Shown here: positions 59,641 to 64,000 of the stretch, piece by piece
Layout: each line of letters opens with the position of its first letter
How positions within the stretch are numbered: the first letter of the stretch is position 1
DNA from: CBDAQA01 sp965247815
GTDB taxonomy: Bacteria; Planctomycetota; Phycisphaerae; Tepidisphaerales; Tepidisphaeraceae
Assembly: GCA_965247815.1 (NCBI GenBank)
Contig: CBDFHW010000029.1
Span: 152,530-216,529, forward strand
Reading direction: 5' to 3'
DNA: 64,000 nt
Position numbers and translations under genes: made by a program
Notes under the pieces: model-generated
Databases searched by the model: none
The model's input: the letters and a program-made list of their open reading frames with translations, nothing else
Told to the model about the DNA's origin: nothing

Positions 59641-61275
59641 ATGAAGAAAAATAGCCTTTGTCTGTTGATCCTTCTCTGGTATTGCACCGGGGCCGCCGCG
59701 GCGCAGCCTCGAAACGTGCTGGTCCATTCTTCCGGGGCTCAGATCTGGTACGCGCGGGTCAGCTCTGCCGCGGCGCCGGGGGCGCTCGTGCCGGCCGAGA
59801 AGACCGAAGCATTCGCCAGACAGATTGGTCCCGGCCAGCCCTGGGTCGCGATGCCGCTGGTCAGCGGCCGCGCGGTCGCGATGGCAAGCCACTCTTCGCA
59901 GCTCGTCCTCCTGATGGCTGACGGGCAATGGCTCAAGCTCTGGGGCGAGCGCAGTGTGTCGGGAGAACCGCTCCCGGCGGACGGGAAAATCCTTACGCTC
60001 GGTGACGACGGTGAAAATCTCTGGGCCATCGGGTCCGTGCCCGGCGGTCTTCCCGCCGCGGATGAAGCGATCGCTCTGGAAGCCGCTTCGACCCAGCCGA
60101 CCAGCAGTCCTGCGTCATTCGCACGACCGGCTACACCGGCTACCTCGCCGTCGACAAAACCGGCAGCCTTGGAATCGAAACAGGTCTTGTTTCATCAGGT
60201 GTCCGGCAGATGGGCGACTTTCGCCGAGCTCCCCCGCGAGGCAACCTTGTATTCCGGCGGAGCGGTCTCGCTGGTAGTCATAGAAGGGGCCCCGGTCGTT
60301 TCGTACCGCATCAGCAGGGACGCGATTCAAACCGTTTATTGGCAACGCGACCACCACTGGGTGACCGTCGCACCGATGGAGCCGTCTGCCAACCCGATTG
60401 ACGAATTCAAACTGCTGAACGACGGGAACAAGCCGTTGCTCTGGTGCACCAGGGCCGGCTCCGCGGGCGAGTTGTTTTTCGAATCGACATCGCCCCTGCG
60501 GTCGGTCTCGTTGAGTTGGAAAAGCGATCAACCGTTGCAGGGCATTCCTGCCGCGACGTTCTCGGGAGGATTCGTCCGCGTGCTCGGCGCTCGGGACTCG
60601 AAGATCTACGAGCAACGCTACGAACCCAGCGGCAACGCCGTTGCCGAAGCGGCCGCGCTTGCCGGCCCACCTGGTTCAGGTGACGCGACGTTCTCCGAAG
60701 CCGTGGAAGCCTTTTTCCTGACCGCCGTCGCATTTGCGATCGGCGCGAGCATCTTCCGGCAGGCGGGTGGGACGGATTCGGCCGGCCCGGAATCAGCGGT
60801 CGCGGCTCCGCTATCCCGACGGCTGGGCGCGGGGCTCGTTGACCTGCTGCCGGTTATCGCGGCGGCCGTTTTCGCGTTGACGCACGACGGGGAAGGCCCC
60901 GCCGCGAACGCGCCGTCGGTCCTGACATTAGAAGTAGTCGCGGCCGCGATCGTCGTCTACCTTCTGCACACGACCTTGTCCGAACTACTGACCCGCCGCA
61001 CGATCGGCAAGCGAATTTTCGGTCTGACCGTGGTCGCGATCGGAGGTGACGCGCCTTCGGCGGGTCAAATCCTCATTCGAAATCTGCTGCGGGTCATCGA
61101 CCCGTTGGTTATGATTATCGTGTCGCCGCTCAGGCAGCGCAGCGCCGACGTCGTCGCCGGGACGATCGTGGTTCGAGTCGGGCCGGCCGCCGTCGGATCA
61201 GAAGCCGGGCAAACGTCGTTCCCTGAGAAAACCGAACCGCGCAGCTCGAAGGACGAGGCCGAAAAGGATCCCTGA
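59641..61275 (+). CDS. RDD-domain membrane protein with exported N-terminal region
   Basis: A 544-residue protein. The ATG at 59641 gives MKKNSLCLLILLWYCTGAAA with a signal peptide. Residues about 25-350 form a repeated beta-strand region (possible propeller-like, as in GQPWVAMPLVSGRAVAMASH). The C-terminal third is an RDD domain with several membrane helices: SRRLGAGLVDLLPVIAAAVF, then TRRTIGKRIFGLTVVAIGG and RNLLRVIDPLVMIIVSPLRQ. RDD proteins are membrane proteins of mostly unknown function, some linked to Na+/H+ transport. The combination with a large exported domain is unusual. Confidence 0.84.
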   Translation: MKKNSLCLLILLWYCTGAAAAQPRNVLVHSSGAQIWYARVSSAAAPGALVPAEKTEAFARQIGPGQPWVAMPLVSGRAVAMASHSSQLVLLMADGQWLKLWGERSVSGEPLPADGKILTLGDDGENLWAIGSVPGGLPAADEAIALEAASTQPTSSPASFARPATPATSPSTKPAALESKQVLFHQVSGRWATFAELPREATLYSGGAVSLVVIEGAPVVSYRISRDAIQTVYWQRDHHWVTVAPMEPSANPIDEFKLLNDGNKPLLWCTRAGSAGELFFESTSPLRSVSLSWKSDQPLQGIPAATFSGGFVRVLGARDSKIYEQRYEPSGNAVAEAAALAGPPGSGDATFSEAVEAFFLTAVAFAIGASIFRQAGGTDSAGPESAVAAPLSRRLGAGLVDLLPVIAAAVFALTHDGEGPAANAPSVLTLEVVAAAIVVYLLHTTLSELLTRRTIGKRIFGLTVVAIGGDAPSAGQILIRNLLRVIDPLVMIIVSPLRQRSADVVAGTIVVRVGPAAVGSEAGQTSFPEKTEPRSSKDEAEKDP

Positions 61276-61302
61276 TGTATCGACCCAAAGGAGATCTGGC
61301 TC

Positions 61303-62292
61303 ATGCGTGAGCGTGTTACGCAACTGCTGCTAGGTTTAGGCTGCGCGGCGCTGGCCGGGTGTGCGGGGCACGCCAAGGCCGCGGTCGGCGCGACGACGGC
61401 CCCGACAACTTCGTCGACTACGAACGCCATTACGAACCCGTCCACTCAGCCGGCTCGAATCGCGACGACCACACCCGCGGTGGTGCAACCGACGACCGCG
61501 GTGCCGCCTGTGAAGCACGAACCGGTGCCGCCGCCGCCGCTGTCGCCGGGTATCCCTCAGGCCCCGCCCCCTCCGCCGGACGCGGTAGTCGCAACACCGC
61601 CGTCGAGCCAGCGGACCCCGCCGCCCGCGGTCGCGCCGACGACTCAACCGGGACCGATCGCCGACCCGGTCGCGTACGCCATGGGGTACGCCGCCGGCGC
61701 GCGTATTCGCGCCCGCCTGAACGAAGACGGTCGCCCGGCAGATAATCTGCAGGTCATCAGCGGCATGATCGCGGGACTCGACGACCACGACCCGAGCTTC
61801 CCGCGCGAGCAAATGCAGGCGGCGTTCGCACAATTTCAAGCGTACAGCCTTCAAAGGCGGGCTGAAAAACAATACGCGAGCGACCCGGCATTCCGAAAAC
61901 TGGCAGACGAGAACCTGCAAAAGAGCCGCGCGTTCATGGCGCAGGGATCACAGCTGGCGAACTTCGACGTCCTGCCCGACGGGGTGTTGGTCAGCCAGGT
62001 GAAGCCCGGGGCTGGACGCATTCTCGGCACCGCGAAGTTCATCACGGTCAATCTAAAAATTTCGCTCGCCGACGGGACGCTCGTCCGCGCGACCGAGCCG
62101 GGAAAACCGGAACGGATCGCCGTCGAGGACTGCCTTCAGGTAGTGATCGATGCAAGCCGGGCGATGAAAGTCGGCGGGATCTGGCGTGTATTGTTGCCGC
62201 CGGACAAGGCGTACGGGCTGGCGGGGAAGCTGCCGGTGATCGGCCCGAACGAGTCCATCGAATACGAAATCGAACTGATCAACGCCGAGTGA
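61303..62292 (+). CDS. FKBP-type peptidyl-prolyl isomerase lipoprotein
   Basis: A 329-residue exported foldase. The signal peptide ends in a lipobox (CAALAGC|AG). Residues about 25-120 are a Pro/Thr/Ala-rich linker (VPPVKHEPVPPPPLSPGIPQ). Next comes an FKBP N-terminal dimerisation-type region (DPVAYAMGYAAGARIRARLN, VISGMIAGLDDHDPSFPREQ, then SRAFMAQGSQ), and the FKBP domain (FDVLPDGVLVSQVKPGAG, GGIWRVLLPPDKAYGLAGKL and SIEYEIELIN). It resembles Mip/FkpA-type periplasmic chaperones. Confidence 0.9.
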   Translation: MRERVTQLLLGLGCAALAGCAGHAKAAVGATTAPTTSSTTNAITNPSTQPARIATTTPAVVQPTTAVPPVKHEPVPPPPLSPGIPQAPPPPPDAVVATPPSSQRTPPPAVAPTTQPGPIADPVAYAMGYAAGARIRARLNEDGRPADNLQVISGMIAGLDDHDPSFPREQMQAAFAQFQAYSLQRRAEKQYASDPAFRKLADENLQKSRAFMAQGSQLANFDVLPDGVLVSQVKPGAGRILGTAKFITVNLKISLADGTLVRATEPGKPERIAVEDCLQVVIDASRAMKVGGIWRVLLPPDKAYGLAGKLPVIGPNESIEYEIELINAE

Positions 62293-62311
62293 GTTGTTAT
62301 CGAGGAATCGC

Positions 62312-63196
62312 ATGTCAACTTTCGAAACCCACGGGTCGTTCGCGTCGTGTGCGGGGTGGAACAAAACACGCGGGTCCGTCGGGCGTTTATTTTCGGCGGT
62401 AATTTTTACTGGCGTGATTGTCGCCGGGGGTCGAGCCGGCTTTGCGGTCGACGAAGCCGGGCTTAAGTCCGAGTTCAGCCTTCCCGGGCGGAGCCGCAGT
62501 TCTGTCGAATCCGCCGACGAATACAGCGACGCCGTCCAGCGGTTGCACGACGCCGAAGCCGGCGTCGTGCGTGCACGCGAGCAGGCAATGAAAGACCTTC
62601 AGTCGGGGAACGACTACACCAACGCGGTGAAAGACCTCGAGAGTTCGTATTCGATTTTCAGCGACAAGAAAAATGCGTTGCTCGCCGACCTGGAGAAAAA
62701 AGACCCGCGGTGCCTGCCGGTCAAGAAGCAGATGACGGAGATCGACGCAGAGATCGAAGCCGCGAAACAAAACCCGGCCTCGACGACGGAAAAACTGGAC
62801 GAGTTGTACAGAAATCGCGCGACCTTTGCCCACCAATGGGACGACCTGGTCGACAGCGCGATCAAGCGGGAAAATTTGGAGCCGTCGCGTCACAACTGGC
62901 AACTGAACTCGGACAAGGTCGTTGCCATGCGTGAGCAGCAGCGGGTGGACGTTGAAAAATCCGACAAGCTGAAAAACGCCAAGGCCCAGGCGGCGGTCGC
63001 ACGGGCGGCGGTGGACCAGACGAAGGCCGCGCTCGAAGGGCCGCCACTGGCGGCCGACGCACAAGAGGATCAGGCGTCGGACTATCTGCGGCGATTCCCG
63101 CGTTTCGGGTTCGGGGGTAATGACGCCTGGTGGACCTACGGTTGGAGCCCGATTTACGGGTCGGCGTCCGGTCAAAAACCCGGCATGCCTAAGTAA
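62312..63196 (+). CDS. Exported coiled-coil hypothetical protein
   Basis: A 294-residue protein. GAGGA six bases before the ATG at 62312 sets the start. A hydrophobic stretch (LFSAVIFTGVIVAGGRAGFA) serves as signal peptide. The mature part is largely alpha-helical coiled coil (RLHDAEAGVVRAREQAMKDL, KNALLADLEKKDPRCLPVKK, QMTEIDAEIEAAKQN). The C-terminus is aromatic and Gly-rich (FGGNDAWWTYGWSPIYGSAS). No family recognised. It follows the FKBP gene by about 20 bp. Confidence 0.75.
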   Translation: MSTFETHGSFASCAGWNKTRGSVGRLFSAVIFTGVIVAGGRAGFAVDEAGLKSEFSLPGRSRSSVESADEYSDAVQRLHDAEAGVVRAREQAMKDLQSGNDYTNAVKDLESSYSIFSDKKNALLADLEKKDPRCLPVKKQMTEIDAEIEAAKQNPASTTEKLDELYRNRATFAHQWDDLVDSAIKRENLEPSRHNWQLNSDKVVAMREQQRVDVEKSDKLKNAKAQAAVARAAVDQTKAALEGPPLAADAQEDQASDYLRRFPRFGFGGNDAWWTYGWSPIYGSASGQKPGMPK

Positions 63197-63271
63197 GAAT
63201 CGGGGCGAAACTCCGGCTTTGTGTTCCTGTCTCGGCGAATGAAAAGGCTCATCTCGGTTGGTTCGTTGCGG

Positions 63272-64000
63272 TCAGTCGCGGCCGCGGACGAGCGCGTCTC
63301 GGGCGGCTAACACTTTCCGTTTAGCCTCGGTGGGCGTTGCGGCCATTGACGTCAGATGTCCCATCTTTCGACCCGGTCGGGGCGAGATTTTTCCGTACAA
63401 ATGCAATTTGATATCGGGTGAAGTCGCCATCGCGGCCGACCAGTCGGGCTCCGTTGGCATTCCGTCGCGGAACCATAGATCGCCGAGCAGGTTGGCCATC
63501 GCGGCGGGGCGGAGCAACTCGGTCGACCCGAGCGGTAACCCGGTGACGGCCCGAACCTGCTGCTCGAACTGACTCGTGACACTCGCATCGAAAGTCAGGT
63601 GCCCCGAGTTGTGCGGCCGCGGCGCGAGCTCGTTGACCGTTAACGAGCCGTCCCGATTCACAAAAAATTCGACGCACAGGACGCCGACCACTTGCAGCGC
63701 GTCGACGATCCCACGAGTGATCTCGACGGCCTCTTTTGCGGTCCGGGCACTGACCGCGCCGGGGCTCAGCGACGTGTCGAGAATGTGGTGGTGGTGGTCA
63801 TTTTCGGTGACCCCCCAGTGCGAAAACGAGCCGTCGATGCCCCGGGCGGCGACGACCGACACTTCTTTTTCAAAATCGACGAATGCTTCCAGCACCGCGT
63901 CTTTGGATTCGAGTCCGGCCCAGGCGGCGTCGGCCTCGTCGGCGTTGCGGACAATGACCTGCCCCTTTCCGTCGTATCCCCAACCGGCGGTCTTTAACAC
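63272..64000 (-). CDS. purK: 5-(carboxyamino)imidazole ribonucleotide synthase PurK, C-terminal part (runs off right edge)
   Basis: ATP-grasp enzyme of de novo purine synthesis that makes N5-CAIR from AIR, bicarbonate and ATP. The visible 242 residues start inside the ATP-grasp core (LKTAGWGYDGKGQVIVRNAD, then EAFVDFEKEVSVVAARG) and include the hallmark FVNRDGSLTVNELAPRPHNS, GHLTFDASVTSQFEQQVRAV and TGLPLGS. The C-terminal beta domain is complete (HLYGKISPRPGRKMGHLTSM). The N-terminal part lies beyond 64000. Confidence 0.95.
   Translation of the reverse strand: MLKTAGWGYDGKGQVIVRNADEADAAWAGLESKDAVLEAFVDFEKEVSVVAARGIDGSFSHWGVTENDHHHHILDTSLSPGAVSARTAKEAVEITRGIVDALQVVGVLCVEFFVNRDGSLTVNELAPRPHNSGHLTFDASVTSQFEQQVRAVTGLPLGSTELLRPAAMANLLGDLWFRDGMPTEPDWSAAMATSPDIKLHLYGKISPRPGRKMGHLTSMAATPTEAKRKVLAARDALVRGRD

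Noticed and set aside
62387..63175. 262-codon minus-strand frame opposite the coiled-coil gene
   Set aside because: Mirror frame without signals; the plus-strand gene has a Shine-Dalgarno sequence and a signal peptide.

Overview
The window reads as ordinary chromosome from a Planctomycetota bacterium, most likely class Phycisphaerae (Tepidisphaera/Humisphaera-like). The grounds are: secreted proteins that begin with a short basic stretch and an LEPR-like motif (EPLEGRLLMS, EHLETRVMLAA); several PEP-CTERM proteins; a prepilin-like protein with an FADGH C-terminus; dockerin-like GDxNxDG repeats; and a DUF4964/4965-type glutaminase. The placement is inference from gene families, since no rRNA is present. 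Coding density is high, GC is high, and one tRNA (initiator tRNA-fMet) is present.

Layout. 0-9 kb holds housekeeping genes: leuS (cut by the left edge), der, a CBS-domain protein, lspA-ribD and comM, plus a MITE-like 148-bp inverted-repeat element. 8.8-17 kb holds a secreted glutaminase-like protein, a lipoprotein hydrolase, and a surface-glycan group (TPR glycosyltransferase, sulfotransferase, glycosyltransferase). 17-18.8 kb holds an amidase and tRNA-fMet. 19-32 kb is a starch/alpha-glucan locus: a membrane-anchored GH13 enzyme and its LacI-type regulator on the minus strand; on the plus strand a PEP-CTERM protein, a second secreted GH13 amylase with dockerin-like repeats and a PEP-CTERM tail, a pseudopilin, and a large PEP-CTERM beta-strand-repeat protein. 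CGGTTAAC sites lie in the spacers of this locus.

32-43 kb holds an AAA ATPase, the ribosomal operon rplK-rplA-rplJ-rplL (no rpoBC after it), an esterase, and cell-wall genes mraY and ftsW. 43-54 kb holds yggS, small regulators, pyrK, trpA, an ECF sigma/anti-sigma/STN module and a GH57 enzyme. 54-64 kb holds an acetylxylan esterase-like protein, a SET-domain protein, murG, a CDF transporter, a degenerate kinase, RDD and FKBP proteins, and purK (cut by the right edge).

The strongest non-coding discovery is a c-di-AMP (ydaO/yuaA-type) riboswitch on the minus strand at about 57.4-57.6 kb, with its own promoter, a possible terminator and a 71-codon gene downstream. Three genes are broken by single-base changes in short G or C runs (near 13.99, 25.52 and 28.31 kb). 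Each restores perfectly with one base, so sequencing error must be weighed against real decay. Low-complexity, text-like inverted repeats fill several intergenic gaps, including both rplA-rplJ and rplJ-rplL.
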